A stretch of 64,000 bases of DNA from Paenibacillus pedocola (GTDB lineage: Bacteria > Bacillota > Bacilli > Paenibacillales > Paenibacillaceae): the NCBI RefSeq assembly GCF_031599675.1, contig NZ_CP134223.1:1178001-1242000 (forward strand), read 5' to 3'. The notes under the pieces were generated by a model. It made no database searches. It worked only from the letters and a program-made list of their open reading frames with translations, and was not told where the DNA came from. Position 1 is the first letter of the stretch, and every line of letters begins with the position of its first letter. Both the position numbers and the translations under genes were made by a program. Below are positions 34,243 to 43,604 of the stretch, piece by piece.

Positions 34243-35538
34243 CTATTTCTGCTGAACGGACTTAAAGGATTTGTTGCTGAGGCCTGTCCGCTCAATTTTT
34301 ATCGAGACATGGGGGCGGATCTCAATGTCCCGGAATACACTGTCCCAGCTTTTATTCTGCTCAATCTGTTTCCAGCGCTTGCGGTCACTGCGGTGAATTC
34401 TTAACGCGAAGCCGGTAACATCTGCTCCCAGCTTCCGTACCTCGGTCCAGGAGTTATTGACAAGCTCAAGCACATGCTGCTCAATCGACGCCTCCATCTC
34501 TGAAATGGAAGCCCGATCATTCAAATCCATGATGCTGCCCAGCTCTGTTAATGTTCCGCTGCCCTCGATATGGATGTCCATGACGTAATGATCCTTATCC
34601 CAAATGGGTCGTACGTCGGTGCTTGAATTTTGGAGAATAAACGAAGCATCCGGAGTGTCGCCTGCCTTAGGGTGGGACGGAAAGGCAATGGTGGCTTTGT
34701 TGATTTTGTCGGTTATAAAAGACAGGCCGAAGGCCTGCCTTTGTGTCAGCCAGCCGATCAGCTTCTCACCTTTGATTACGCCCAGCTTGCCGAGTGCCAG
34801 CCGTGAGGGCAGGTCCGTCACTGCGGTTTCGGTCGTTTCATCCATGATTTTATGCCCGGTTAACCGGATCTCCGGCAGCACCGCGCTCCCGGATTCGGAG
34901 GACAGAGCCATGGCCAGCTCGTAGAGGCGCACCCCGGGATAATACGAGACCAGTCTGGATTCCTGCTCAATCATCAGCTGGATACCGGCTCCCTGATTTT
35001 TGGTCATCTGCATGAGCTGGTCCAGGATAGCTCCAGCTTCTCCTTTAGCAAGAAACACATAGACCGTTTCCCGGGCATCCTGTCTGCGGAGGAACATATC
35101 AATGATCTGGTTAATCCCGTGTCTGGCCATAGTCTCACCAAGCACGGTAATCCGTGAATGAGAAAAAAACATTTCGCGGGTGCTGGTGAGGTTGGTTTTA
35201 TCGATCGCTTCCATGATCGTTTTACCTTTGACTGTGAAGGTGATGAACGGCGGAGAAGTAGTGCTGCCGCCTCCGCTGCCGCCCATTCCGCTGGCGCCGG
35301 ACGAAGGGTTGATCACCTGGTAGGTGGCTTTCCACTGATCATCCTCCCAGTCATAGGCCGAACCTGAGGCGATGCCAAGCTCATTCAGCTCCCGGTTATC
35401 CCAGCAGCCGGTAATCAAGGTGGACAAGAGAGGGAGACAGAGCAACAGGCAGGAGGTTCTTCTCGCTGCAATCGAGGGCCGTCCCGCAGGTAATGACAGA
35501 TCGGATTCCGGCTGAATGGCCTGCTTCCGCTGCTTCAT
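34243..35538 (-). CDS. Ger(x)C family spore germination lipoprotein
   Basis: A 431-residue lipoprotein. An N-terminal charged stretch is followed by a hydrophobic signal (LLLCLPLLSTLITGCWDNREL) with lipobox LITGC, the acylated Cys being about residue 45. Ger(x)C features include GCWDNRELNELGI and the C-terminal domain (MEASIEQHVLELVNNSWTEV, ADVTGFALRIHR). C subunits sit on the outer face of the spore inner membrane and complete the receptor. The start overlaps the stop of the first permease by 4 bp (ATGA). Confidence 0.92.
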   Translation of the reverse strand: MKQRKQAIQPESDLSLPAGRPSIAARRTSCLLLCLPLLSTLITGCWDNRELNELGIASGSAYDWEDDQWKATYQVINPSSGASGMGGSGGGSTTSPPFITFTVKGKTIMEAIDKTNLTSTREMFFSHSRITVLGETMARHGINQIIDMFLRRQDARETVYVFLAKGEAGAILDQLMQMTKNQGAGIQLMIEQESRLVSYYPGVRLYELAMALSSESGSAVLPEIRLTGHKIMDETTETAVTDLPSRLALGKLGVIKGEKLIGWLTQRQAFGLSFITDKINKATIAFPSHPKAGDTPDASFILQNSSTDVRPIWDKDHYVMDIHIEGSGTLTELGSIMDLNDRASISEMEASIEQHVLELVNNSWTEVRKLGADVTGFALRIHRSDRKRWKQIEQNKSWDSVFRDIEIRPHVSIKIERTGLSNKSFKSVQQK

Positions 35539-36638
35539 GTTTCACACTCCTTTCTTTTGGCTCTGGAGCGCTGGAACCGGTGGAGCAAAATGGCTGCTAG
35601 CGGTACGAGCACATTGAACAGGAAGAAGGTCAAGAATCGGCCTTCCTTGTTATAGAGATTCAGTTTGTCCATGTTCTGCCAGGTGAACAGGCACTCCAAG
35701 GCGATGACCAGGCCCAAGGCCCCGATAAACGGCCGGCTGCTGCTTACCCGGAAGGTTTGCTTGAAGCACTCGACGGTTACAAACAGGAAGATTGATAATT
35801 TGAGATAGATGGACAACACCCAATAGGAGATGAACAGAATATCCAGCTTCTCGAAAAAATTGCCGATATGAACCACTCCGACAGTCGAGAATCCAGCATA
35901 GGCGTTTAGCTTGATAAACTCAGGTCCGAGCACCATTAACGCCATAACTAGCAAAAAGATCATCAGCAGAGAAACAAATAGAAGACCCATCCATCCGGCG
36001 ATCCGCGCTTTTTGCGGATCCTTGAGATACGGTGCCAGAAACAGCAGCACGGCCACTTCAGACATCCAGGTTGTCGGTGTAATGCTGGCCAGCGTCAATG
36101 AAGCCAGGGAGTGGTCAAACATCGGCAGCAGCTTGTGCACGTTCAGTTCATGGACTAATCCGAACAAGAACAGCGGCACGAAGATTACATAGAGCAGGAT
36201 TACAATGCTGTTCACTCTGGCAATGGATTCAATGCCCTGTCTGACCATATAAATCGTAATGATCAAGATCAGGATGACCAGGACGGTCACCGGTGTGTTC
36301 AGCAGCACATTATCCTTAATGAAATTGACGAATTCCCGCAAGATCGTGGATGTTGCATCCAGATAGAACTGCAGCATAAGAAGACCCAGTACTGTGGCTA
36401 CGGCCGGCGAGCTTCTCTCACCCACCCAGGTGAGAAAGGGAGCGCCGTTACTTACACGGATGGCTGTTCCGACGATGGCAGCAACGATAAGTCCGGCCAG
36501 GGTGGATAACAGAATCGAGAGTGGCGCGTCCTGCTCGGCATAGTTGCTGATAATGACGGGGAGGACAACGGTGGCTGTCGGCAGAATCGTGTTGATGACG
36601 AGCATGGCTGCCTGGGCGGTGCCGATTTTTCCGTTCAA
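35535..36638 (-). CDS. Spore germination permease, GerAB type
   Basis: A 367-residue protein with about ten hydrophobic helices: GTAQAAMLVINTILPTATVV at the start, FLTWVGERSS and PTTWMSEVAVLLFLAPYL in the middle. It is a GerAB-family permease, expected to bind the germinant. It overlaps gerA upstream and gerC downstream by 4 bp each, a tightly coupled A-B-C core. The C-terminus is basic (RFQRSRAKRKE). Confidence 0.92.
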   Translation of the reverse strand: MNGKIGTAQAAMLVINTILPTATVVLPVIISNYAEQDAPLSILLSTLAGLIVAAIVGTAIRVSNGAPFLTWVGERSSPAVATVLGLLMLQFYLDATSTILREFVNFIKDNVLLNTPVTVLVILILIITIYMVRQGIESIARVNSIVILLYVIFVPLFLFGLVHELNVHKLLPMFDHSLASLTLASITPTTWMSEVAVLLFLAPYLKDPQKARIAGWMGLLFVSLLMIFLLVMALMVLGPEFIKLNAYAGFSTVGVVHIGNFFEKLDILFISYWVLSIYLKLSIFLFVTVECFKQTFRVSSSRPFIGALGLVIALECLFTWQNMDKLNLYNKEGRFLTFFLFNVLVPLAAILLHRFQRSRAKRKECET

Positions 36639-38266
36639 GCCTGATCCTCTCCTTGCGGTTTTTGTTGCTGCGCTGTCAGTTGCGCTTTCTTTTTCTGATC
36701 TTCGATCGACTGCGGTTTCTGATCCGGACCTTGTCTGCGCGTTTCTTTACCCAGGTCGGTCTTAGGCCGCATAGGCATATTCCAGAGCGGAACACGGATA
36801 AATATATCTTTCAGATAACGCGGGATCATCGGAGCCACGGGTGACAGGTAAGGTACGCCGAACGAATACAGTCCTGCCAAATGGATCAGCAGCACCATCA
36901 AAAAGGACATAATGCCGAACAGACCAAGCGTAGCGGCAATCAGCATCAGTAAAAACCGGATCAGACGAATCGAGTTGGCGATAGCCAGCGAAGGAATAAC
37001 GAAGTTGGAGATGGCTGTAAACGAGACGACGATGACCATTGCGGCCGATACCAGACCGGCAGAAACGGCTGCTTGTCCCAGTACCAGCGCCCCGACAATG
37101 GAAATTGCCGGACCAATGGTGCGGGGCATCCGCACTCCGGCTTCACGCAGCACATCGAAGGTAAGCTCCATGAGCAGCGCTTCTGCCAGCGCCGGCAGCG
37201 GCACCCCTTCGCGCTGGGCGGCCAGACTGATCAGCAGTGTGGTCGGCAGCATTTCCTGGTGAAAGGTAGTAACGGCAATATACAAGGCGGGCAGCAGCAT
37301 AGAGACAAAGAAGGCGCCATACCGGATCAGCCGCAGAAAGGAAGAGATATCGTAACGCTGATAGTAATCTTCGCTGGATTGAAAAAAATTAAAGAAGGTG
37401 GACGGCGCAAGCAGCGCAAAGGGCGTACCGTCAATAATAATCCCGACCTGTCCTTCCAAAAGACCCCCGGCCACTGCATCAGGACGCTCTGTATTCTGAA
37501 TGGTAGGGAAGGGGGTCAGCCCGCCGTCCTGAATGAATTCTTCGATGTAATTGCTTTCCAGAATACTGTCAGTAATAATGCCATTAAGCCGGCGGCGGAT
37601 TTCTGCCAGTACCTCTTCGCTGGCAATTCCCTGCAGGTAGACAAGCGCTACACCGGTCCCGGTGCGCTGGCCGATTTTATACTCTTCTATCCGGAGATCA
37701 GAGGTTTTGAGTCTTCGTCTGAGCATGGAAGTGCCGACCCGCAGGCTTTCGGTGAATCCTTCCTTCGGACCGCGGATAACACCTTGGGAGGTGGGTTCAT
37801 TGACGCTTCTCTTCTCATAGCCGGAGGTGTCGGCAGCGAGCGCCATCGTAAGCCCGTTAAACAGAATGAGGGTATAGCCCTCAAACAGCAAAGACAGCAT
37901 ATGCTCGATTGTCTTGCCTTCCTGAACGCCCCCGATGGGCAGCATCTGATCCTTAATCAGAGCATAGGCTTTGTCTGCGGTGATAGCGTCACTCTTCAGT
38001 GTGACATGCTCCATCAGAGGCTGAAGTACAGTCTGATTAACGGCATCTGCGTTGACGAGACCGTCAATATAAATAAAAGCCAGAGCGAGCGAGCTTAACG
38101 ATTCATTGGTGAATCTGCGGATAATTACATCAGAGCTTGTACCGATCCTTAGACTGATCTCCTCCAAAGTCTCATCGAGTGAGGGGCTCAAGGGACAAGG
38201 CGCGGGGATAACAGTTTCAACAGGGTCTTTAGTATGCTTACGGCCTTGCTTGGAATGAACGGGCAC
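36635..38266 (-). CDS. Spore germination protein GerAA type
   Basis: A 543-residue GerA-family A subunit. The soluble N-terminal half (about 250 residues; RIGTSSDVIIRRFTNESL, AFIYIDGLVNADAVN) contains EGQVGIIIDGTPFALLAPSTF near the junction. Several membrane helices follow, with TFHQEMLPTTLL and MELTFDVLREAGVRMPRTIG, and a basic Gln-rich tail. A subunits form the oligomeric ion channel of the germinant receptor. GTG 38266 is preceded by AAGGAGGAG and is preferred; the frame runs to 38407 without an SD. It is the first gene of the operon and probably expressed in the forespore. Confidence 0.92.
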   Translation of the reverse strand: MPVHSKQGRKHTKDPVETVIPAPCPLSPSLDETLEEISLRIGTSSDVIIRRFTNESLSSLALAFIYIDGLVNADAVNQTVLQPLMEHVTLKSDAITADKAYALIKDQMLPIGGVQEGKTIEHMLSLLFEGYTLILFNGLTMALAADTSGYEKRSVNEPTSQGVIRGPKEGFTESLRVGTSMLRRRLKTSDLRIEEYKIGQRTGTGVALVYLQGIASEEVLAEIRRRLNGIITDSILESNYIEEFIQDGGLTPFPTIQNTERPDAVAGGLLEGQVGIIIDGTPFALLAPSTFFNFFQSSEDYYQRYDISSFLRLIRYGAFFVSMLLPALYIAVTTFHQEMLPTTLLISLAAQREGVPLPALAEALLMELTFDVLREAGVRMPRTIGPAISIVGALVLGQAAVSAGLVSAAMVIVVSFTAISNFVIPSLAIANSIRLIRFLLMLIAATLGLFGIMSFLMVLLIHLAGLYSFGVPYLSPVAPMIPRYLKDIFIRVPLWNMPMRPKTDLGKETRRQGPDQKPQSIEDQKKKAQLTAQQQKPQGEDQA

Positions 38267-38366
38267 TGCTTCTCCTCCTTCACGCTGAATTCTGGATAAT
38301 GTGGGAGTATTATCCCCCGGCCGTCCATTCCTTATTCTGCCTGCTGTATGAAAATTGGCGTACATG

Positions 38367-38412
38367 AAAAAGAGGGTGTCCGCAGGCCATATGCAGCCGC
38401 AGAACACCCTCT
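38367..38412 (-). terminator. Terminator of the secreted glycosidase-like gene
   Basis: AGAGGGTGT (38371-38379) pairs with ACACCCTCT (38404-38412); TTTTT follows on the minus strand. It isolates the ger operon from the upstream gene. Confidence 0.85.
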
Positions 38413-38438
38413 GAATGTTAAGCTTCTATGATGTTTAA

Positions 38439-39593
38439 TTACCGGGTACTGACAACCAGTGCATTACTGATCAGACGTCCCGGAGTGGTCAAATATTTCC
38501 CGTTATAATACAGGCCGCTGGAGGCACCACCATCAAGATTCATCGCCTGATAAGCGCCTGCCTGCTTCATAATCTGAGCCAGCTGCGGGATGGTAGCCCC
38601 GCCGGTGGTCAGCAGGATCAGCTTGTGATCGCGGGTAAGGCCGAGTGCGCTGCGGGCCCCGCCGCCAGTCAATATTTTGGGGTCCTTGAAGCCTTCGGCG
38701 GCGACATTCAGCGATACGCTGCCATTAACCAGCAGGCGGGGACCGGCCTGCAGTGCCCCTTCAACGGTCCCGCTCTGGAACCGTGCGCTGAATTGACTGC
38801 CGGGAATCAGCTCAGCCAGCAGATTGCGGTCATAGGCAAATACCGTCCGGCGGTCACCGGGGCTGTTCTTCAGCATTTTGCCGCCGCTGATGATATAGCC
38901 ATAAGGGGCTTTGTAGGCTCCTTCTGTATAAGCATCAAAAAAAGTTCCGTTGATCGCGGCAACAGCTCCGCTTCGTTTGGCAATGCTGCCGAGCGCTTCC
39001 GTCTTGCCGACCGTATTTCCGGCAAGTACAGCATCCAGCCGGACGGAAGGGTGCAGCAAAGAGACGGTAACTGTCTGCACAGAGAATGATCTGGAGCCGA
39101 CTTTATATGTATGTGTGGCGCTGGTTACGGCAGAGGAGCCCGCCTTTAGGAGCGTTCCGTTTAGTACCGGCAAGGTCGCCTCAGCGCCGCCTAATGTGAG
39201 TGTAACGGAAGCGGGCTCTTTGTTCCATTCCAGCCCGATGCCAAGTGTCGTGCTGACAAGGGAGAGCGGAACATAGGTCGTGCCGTTCTCGCTGAAGGGC
39301 AGATCGCTTATAGGAACAGCTTTGCCGTTGACGGAAGCTGAAGCTTGGCCAAGGGTAAGAAGAAGCGTATTTTTGTCTCCGGCAATTTCTATGGATTTCG
39401 CATCTGCAGTAAGGCCTGCACGGAGGTCAAACAGACCGTTTAAGAAGCGCAGCGGGATAAACGAATGATTTCCTTTGTCCACATAGACGGCATTTTTAGG
39501 CGCAACCGCCGCCGCCGCACCGGGCAGCAGGGAAGGAAGCGTGTAGAGCATTAGGAACAGGGTGAGGACAAGGGTGAGTATTTTCTTCAGCAT
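38439..39593 (-). CDS. Secreted phosphodiester glycosidase-like (NAGPA) protein with copper-amine-oxidase-N domain
   Basis: A 384-residue protein. Signal peptide: LKKILTLVLTLFLMLYTLPSL, cleavage near GAAAAVA. Residues about 35-135 form a copper-amine-oxidase N-terminal-like stalk (FIPLRFLNGLF, TYVPLSLVSTTLGIGLEWN), common in secreted Paenibacillus proteins. The rest is a phosphodiester glycosidase domain: AAINGTFFDAY, GDRRTVFAYDR, GGGARSALGL and MNLDGGASSGLYYNG. It probably acts on cell-wall or exopolysaccharide sugar phosphodiesters. AAAGGAG precedes ATG 39593; upstream residues lack an SD. Confidence 0.88.
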   Translation of the reverse strand: MLKKILTLVLTLFLMLYTLPSLLPGAAAAVAPKNAVYVDKGNHSFIPLRFLNGLFDLRAGLTADAKSIEIAGDKNTLLLTLGQASASVNGKAVPISDLPFSENGTTYVPLSLVSTTLGIGLEWNKEPASVTLTLGGAEATLPVLNGTLLKAGSSAVTSATHTYKVGSRSFSVQTVTVSLLHPSVRLDAVLAGNTVGKTEALGSIAKRSGAVAAINGTFFDAYTEGAYKAPYGYIISGGKMLKNSPGDRRTVFAYDRNLLAELIPGSQFSARFQSGTVEGALQAGPRLLVNGSVSLNVAAEGFKDPKILTGGGARSALGLTRDHKLILLTTGGATIPQLAQIMKQAGAYQAMNLDGGASSGLYYNGKYLTTPGRLISNALVVSTR

Positions 39594-39748
39594 GAACAGA
39601 ATCTCCTTTTGACTTGTTATGTATTGTCTATATATCGTCAAATGCTATGCCACACTTAAATATGCGTGTATTGGCATGCGGCTGCGTCAGATTTCGTATA
39701 TAATTTTCTGATACTCGATTTCATTTTGCACAAAGGCGGTTAGCTATA

Positions 39749-40327
39749 ATGACAACAATTGGATTGATCCGGCACGGCAGTACCCTATGGAATAAAGAAG
39801 GCCGAATACAGGGCCATACCGATAATCCTCTGGATGAAGAGGGCTTGGAGCAGGCAGCGGCTCTTGCAGAACGGCTTAGCATGGAGACATGGGACTATAT
39901 TTATTCTAGCGACCTGCTCAGAGCAAGACAGACAGCAGAGGTGATCGCGGCTAGACTTGGTCTATCTGTTGCAGGATGGGTACCGGGAATCCGGGAGATG
40001 AACGGCGGCTTGCTGGAGGGCACGACGGAGCAGGATCGTGTAGAGCGCTGGGGAAAAGAATGGAGAACGCTGGAGCTGGGCCTGGAGAAGAATGAATCCG
40101 GCCGGCTCAGAGGCAGCCGGGCGATTGAAGAGATCGCGCAGCGGCATCCGGGCAAGCATGTGCTGTTGGTCAGCCACGGTGCAATCCTCCGCAGCAGCCT
40201 GAGCGGACTTGTGCCTGAACTGGATGTGAGTGTGCTCCTGAAGAATACTTCGCTCACCCGGTTAGTGTATACCGGCAAAACCTGGACCTGTGAGCTCTAC
40301 AATTGCATCAAACATATTGAGAAATAG
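39749..40327 (+). CDS. Histidine phosphatase (phosphoglycerate mutase-like)
   Basis: A 192-residue protein of the branch-1 histidine phosphatase superfamily. The nucleophile motif LIRHGSTLWN contains the phosphohistidine residue; the other catalytic parts are SSDLLRARQTAEVIA, EMNGGLLEG and LLVSHGAILRSSLS. The short length and broad motifs fit a CobC/PhoE-like phosphatase of unknown substrate. The GCGG-type SD is weak. It is a monocistronic-looking gene before a cyclase. Confidence 0.9.
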   Translation: MTTIGLIRHGSTLWNKEGRIQGHTDNPLDEEGLEQAAALAERLSMETWDYIYSSDLLRARQTAEVIAARLGLSVAGWVPGIREMNGGLLEGTTEQDRVERWGKEWRTLELGLEKNESGRLRGSRAIEEIAQRHPGKHVLLVSHGAILRSSLSGLVPELDVSVLLKNTSLTRLVYTGKTWTCELYNCIKHIEK

Positions 40328-40499
40328 ACAGCTCAGCTATACCAGCCGCGCTATTCCAAATCATTCCATGAAGAAACGGACCTGACCTGCCGATAATAAG
40401 CATAATACTGATCACTTGCCTGTTTACAAGCTTTTACAGCTGCAGCTGTTCACTATTTGTTTCGATTGATTCATATGTAAAAGGGAGTGTTCGAAAACG

Positions 40500-41351
40500 A
40501 TGGAAGAAGCGCGGAATTATATGTTAGCCGTATTCTCAATCCTTATTGCAGCGTTGACAGGTTACGCGATTCTCCGGCTCTCGCAGAATTTCGCAATTAA
40601 AAATCAAAGAGCCCGTGCGGTGCGCACGAGCCTTATTATTCTTATGGCCAGCAGCGGATTAGGCGGAATGCACCTGCTCGGCAGGGGGGCAGTAACCGGG
40701 CTCCAGCCGGCCGGCGGCAGCCTGTTCTTCGCATTGGCGCTCTACTTGCTGACCCTTACTTTGCTGCTGCTGCTGTTCACCCGGGCCCGCCAGGTGCTGG
40801 CCGAGAGGGATCAGCTTAAGGAGCTTGCGTATAGAGACAGCTTAACCAGCCTGTTCAATAAGAATGGAATGGACCACTTCTGGGAGCACTGCAAACCGAA
40901 TGAACAGCTTGCCGTGCTGTATCTGGACTTGAACCGGTTCAAATCGATTAATGACAAGCTTGGCCATCATGTCGGTGATTTGCTGCTCCAGGCCGTCGGC
41001 GGGACGCTGAAGCAATTCTCGGCCAAGGGCAAGCGGCATATCTTCCGAATTGGCGGCGATGAATTCGTAATCATTGCGAAACGCTGCGGCCGCAAGGAGG
41101 CTGAACAGCTCGCATTGCAGATTCTGGAGAAAACGACCCGGAATTATCAGCTCGAGCGGCATGAGCTATTCGTGTCGGCCAGTATCGGCATTACGATCAG
41201 CCAGGGCAGAATTGATTCCGCGCGTCTCCTGAAGGAAGCCGATTCGGCCATGTACCATGCCAAGCAGCTGGGCAGAGGCCGTTATGCGGTTCACAAGCAA
41301 GGCAATGTCATTCAGCCGGTGAATGTGCTGGGCAGCTATAGAGCGAATTAA
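40500..41351 (+). CDS. Membrane-anchored diguanylate cyclase
   Basis: A 283-residue protein. Three hydrophobic segments (about residues 7-25, 44-62 and 76-95) are followed by a coiled linker and a GGDEF domain with YRDSLTSLFNKNGM, LYLDLNRFKSINDKLGH and an intact RIGGDEFVII active site. It should make c-di-GMP. No RxxD inhibitory site precedes GGDEF, and there is no EAL domain. MASSGLGGMHLLG in segment 2 faintly recalls MHYT sensor motifs, but there are too few helices for that domain. GGGAGTG lies upstream of ATG 40500. Its stop codon overlaps that of the convergent MFS gene. Confidence 0.9.
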   Translation: MEEARNYMLAVFSILIAALTGYAILRLSQNFAIKNQRARAVRTSLIILMASSGLGGMHLLGRGAVTGLQPAGGSLFFALALYLLTLTLLLLLFTRARQVLAERDQLKELAYRDSLTSLFNKNGMDHFWEHCKPNEQLAVLYLDLNRFKSINDKLGHHVGDLLLQAVGGTLKQFSAKGKRHIFRIGGDEFVIIAKRCGRKEAEQLALQILEKTTRNYQLERHELFVSASIGITISQGRIDSARLLKEADSAMYHAKQLGRGRYAVHKQGNVIQPVNVLGSYRAN

Positions 41352-42577
41352 TCAGCGGATTCTGCTGTGCCGGTACGTTGTCCACCCATCATATACAGGC
41401 AGAGCAGGGCAACTGCCATGCTGCCTGCTGCCGCGTAGAACAGGACTGAGTAATCTGTCAGGTCGATCAGCAGCCCGAGCACCGGCGGGGAGCTGATCGC
41501 GGCTAGTGAGGAGACCAGATAATACATTCCGGTGCGGGTGCCGATGCTCTCCTCGGTTCCCGTAGCCACAACGTAAGGATAGGAATTAATATTGATGCAG
41601 GCCCAAAATATCCCGCCAGTTAGCAGTAGCCCCCGCAGCATAAGCAGATTTTCCGCAAAGCCCACCAAGGCAAAGACTGCAGTCAACCCGATAACGCCAG
41701 TAACAATCATTTTTTTCTTGCCAAAACGTCCGCCCAGCCAGCCGCTGGGGATCGCAAAGGCTACGAAGGCTAGGGAGAAGAAGGTAAGCGAGAACGAAGC
41801 AGCCTTTTCACTGAGGCCCAGATGATGTTTGCCGTACAAGGTAAATAAGGTTTCCACCCCCTGATAAGCCACGAACCAGAAAAAGATAGCCGCCAGCAGC
41901 CAAAAGGTCGTGCGGTCCAGCTGCTTCAGCAGAGAAATCCGCGCAGGCTTGAGCTGCGGAACAACGGCATTTCTTTGTTGCGCCTGAAGGCCAGAGCGGA
42001 CAGTGTCCGTATTTACGCCATCCCGGTCCTCTTGAATGAAACGTGCTACGATCAGCAGGCAGAGCAGTGTAATCAGTCCGGCTACGAGGAACGGCAGCGC
42101 CGGGTTCGCATCATAGAGCATGGAACCGGCACCGAAGGCGAGAATCGATCCGACCCCGCCCATAAAGTTAACCAGCCCGTTGGCCTTCGTCCGCTGCGGC
42201 TCCGGTGTAATATCGGGCATCAGGGCAACGGTCGGCGAACGGTACAGGCTCATGGCCAGGTTCATCAGCATCATGAACAGCAGCAGGGTGAACAGTCCGC
42301 TGTGGTAAGGAATCAGCATCGTCAGCACGGCTGCCAGCGGCATTCCAAGCAGCAGATAAGGCATTCTGCGCCCGTAGCGGCTGACGGTCCGGTCACTGCG
42401 GTTGCCGATCCACGGCTGCAGAAACAGTGCAAAATAATTATCGATCGTCATCATAAAGCTGATCAGGGCTACACTGTTAACGTATTTTTCCAGAAAGAAA
42501 GGTACGAATGCATTATATAAGCTCCACGTGATGCTGATGCTGAAAAAGCCGAAGCCCAGCAGCCAGACTTTTTTCAC
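41348..42577 (-). CDS. MFS transporter (SLC45-like)
   Basis: A 409-residue protein with about twelve hydrophobic helices. SLC45/GPH-like features: the start VWLLGFGFFSISITWSLYNA, QPWIGNRSDRTVSRYGRRMPYLLLG, YRSPTVALMPDITP and KANGLVNFMGG. Members transport sugars or glycosides with protons. GTG 42577 follows GGGAGTG; upstream residues lack an SD. The GDPD gene ends 4 bp before it, so the two are one operon, which may point to a glycerol-phosphodiester-derived substrate. Confidence 0.88.
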   Translation of the reverse strand: MKKVWLLGFGFFSISITWSLYNAFVPFFLEKYVNSVALISFMMTIDNYFALFLQPWIGNRSDRTVSRYGRRMPYLLLGMPLAAVLTMLIPYHSGLFTLLLFMMLMNLAMSLYRSPTVALMPDITPEPQRTKANGLVNFMGGVGSILAFGAGSMLYDANPALPFLVAGLITLLCLLIVARFIQEDRDGVNTDTVRSGLQAQQRNAVVPQLKPARISLLKQLDRTTFWLLAAIFFWFVAYQGVETLFTLYGKHHLGLSEKAASFSLTFFSLAFVAFAIPSGWLGGRFGKKKMIVTGVIGLTAVFALVGFAENLLMLRGLLLTGGIFWACININSYPYVVATGTEESIGTRTGMYYLVSSLAAISSPPVLGLLIDLTDYSVLFYAAAGSMAVALLCLYMMGGQRTGTAESAD

Positions 42578-42581
42578 ACCG

Positions 42582-43319
42582 TCACACTCCCTTGGCAGCA
42601 AGCAGCCCGGCCAGCACATCCGGATAATCAGTAATTATTCCAGCTACCCCGGCATCGATTAATTCCTTCATCCGCCCGGGATCATTAACGGTCCAGGGAT
42701 GATAGACCACATTATTTTCTGATGCTTCGGCCACGAATTCCGGCAGTACGGCATAGTGATAGGCATGCAGCGCATCAGCCTGCAGGGTGGCCGCGTAATC
42801 CCAGGGGCGGTATAAGCCCTCACCATATAAAATACCTGTGCGGATTTCCGGCGCCAGCGATTTGCAGTAGGCCAGCGAGTAATGATTGAAGCTCGACAGT
42901 ACCACACGTTCACTCATCCCGTAATCCCGCACGGCGGCAATAACCTTTTCCTCCATCCCCGGGTACATGAAGTATCCGTTCTTCAGTTCGATATTAAGGA
43001 GAGTATCCCGCTCCTGCAGCAAATCCAGCAATTCCTCCAGCGTAGGAAGACGCTCATCCTTGAATTCCGGCCCGAACCAGGAACCGGCATCCAGCTCCAG
43101 CAGCTGGCTCAGTGTTCTATCCTTTACATATCCTTCAGCACCGGCAGTGCGGTTTAAACTTTCATCATGGATGAGCACCAGTCCTCCGTCTGAAGACATC
43201 TGGACATCGGTTTCAATTCCGGTTGCGCCCAGTTCAAGGCTTTTGCGGAATGCCGCCATCGTATTCTCCGGGCAGACCGCAGATGCACCACGGTGTGCAA
43301 AGTTGATAATGCTGTTCAT
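42582..43319 (-). CDS. Glycerophosphodiester phosphodiesterase
   Basis: A 245-residue GDPD TIM-barrel enzyme without a signal peptide, so cytosolic (UgpQ-like). Catalytic motifs: FAHRGASAVCPENTMAAF (HRG plus ENT), GIETDVQMSSDGGLVLIHDE (E-D-H), NIELKNGY and the C-terminal VNDPGRMKELIDAGVAGIITDYPD. It hydrolyses glycerophosphodiesters to glycerol 3-phosphate and an alcohol. GGAGGG precedes ATG 43319. Confidence 0.93.
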   Translation of the reverse strand: MNSIINFAHRGASAVCPENTMAAFRKSLELGATGIETDVQMSSDGGLVLIHDESLNRTAGAEGYVKDRTLSQLLELDAGSWFGPEFKDERLPTLEELLDLLQERDTLLNIELKNGYFMYPGMEEKVIAAVRDYGMSERVVLSSFNHYSLAYCKSLAPEIRTGILYGEGLYRPWDYAATLQADALHAYHYAVLPEFVAEASENNVVYHPWTVNDPGRMKELIDAGVAGIITDYPDVLAGLLAAKGV

Positions 43320-43604
43320 GTGTTGTTATCCCTCCGCCTCATAATTTTTACTAAGCACCCGCAAAAAGCAGGCTCTATTGTCTATTCAACACCACAACAA
43401 GAAACCCTGTCCGCTTGCCGGCGAAAGGGTGCGAAATGAAGCATTTTTAACATGGGGCTTACAATATTGCACAAAAGAACCGGATTTCCGTCCAAGGAAG
43501 GAGGTTGCCGGGATCATTTTCTCGCTTCGAGCCACATTTATATCTATATTATAAACAGATATCCATCCCGGTTCAAAAAGCATAACGGTCATCTCTGCTT
43601 CACT

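Noticed and set aside
37073..38098. 341-codon open frame on the plus strand opposite gerAA
   Set aside because: It lies entirely antisense to a recognisable gerAA and has no family features; it is a codon-bias shadow.
40500..40790. MHYT sensor domain in the diguanylate cyclase
   Set aside because: Only one MH motif and three helices; MHYT domains have six or seven helices with several such motifs.
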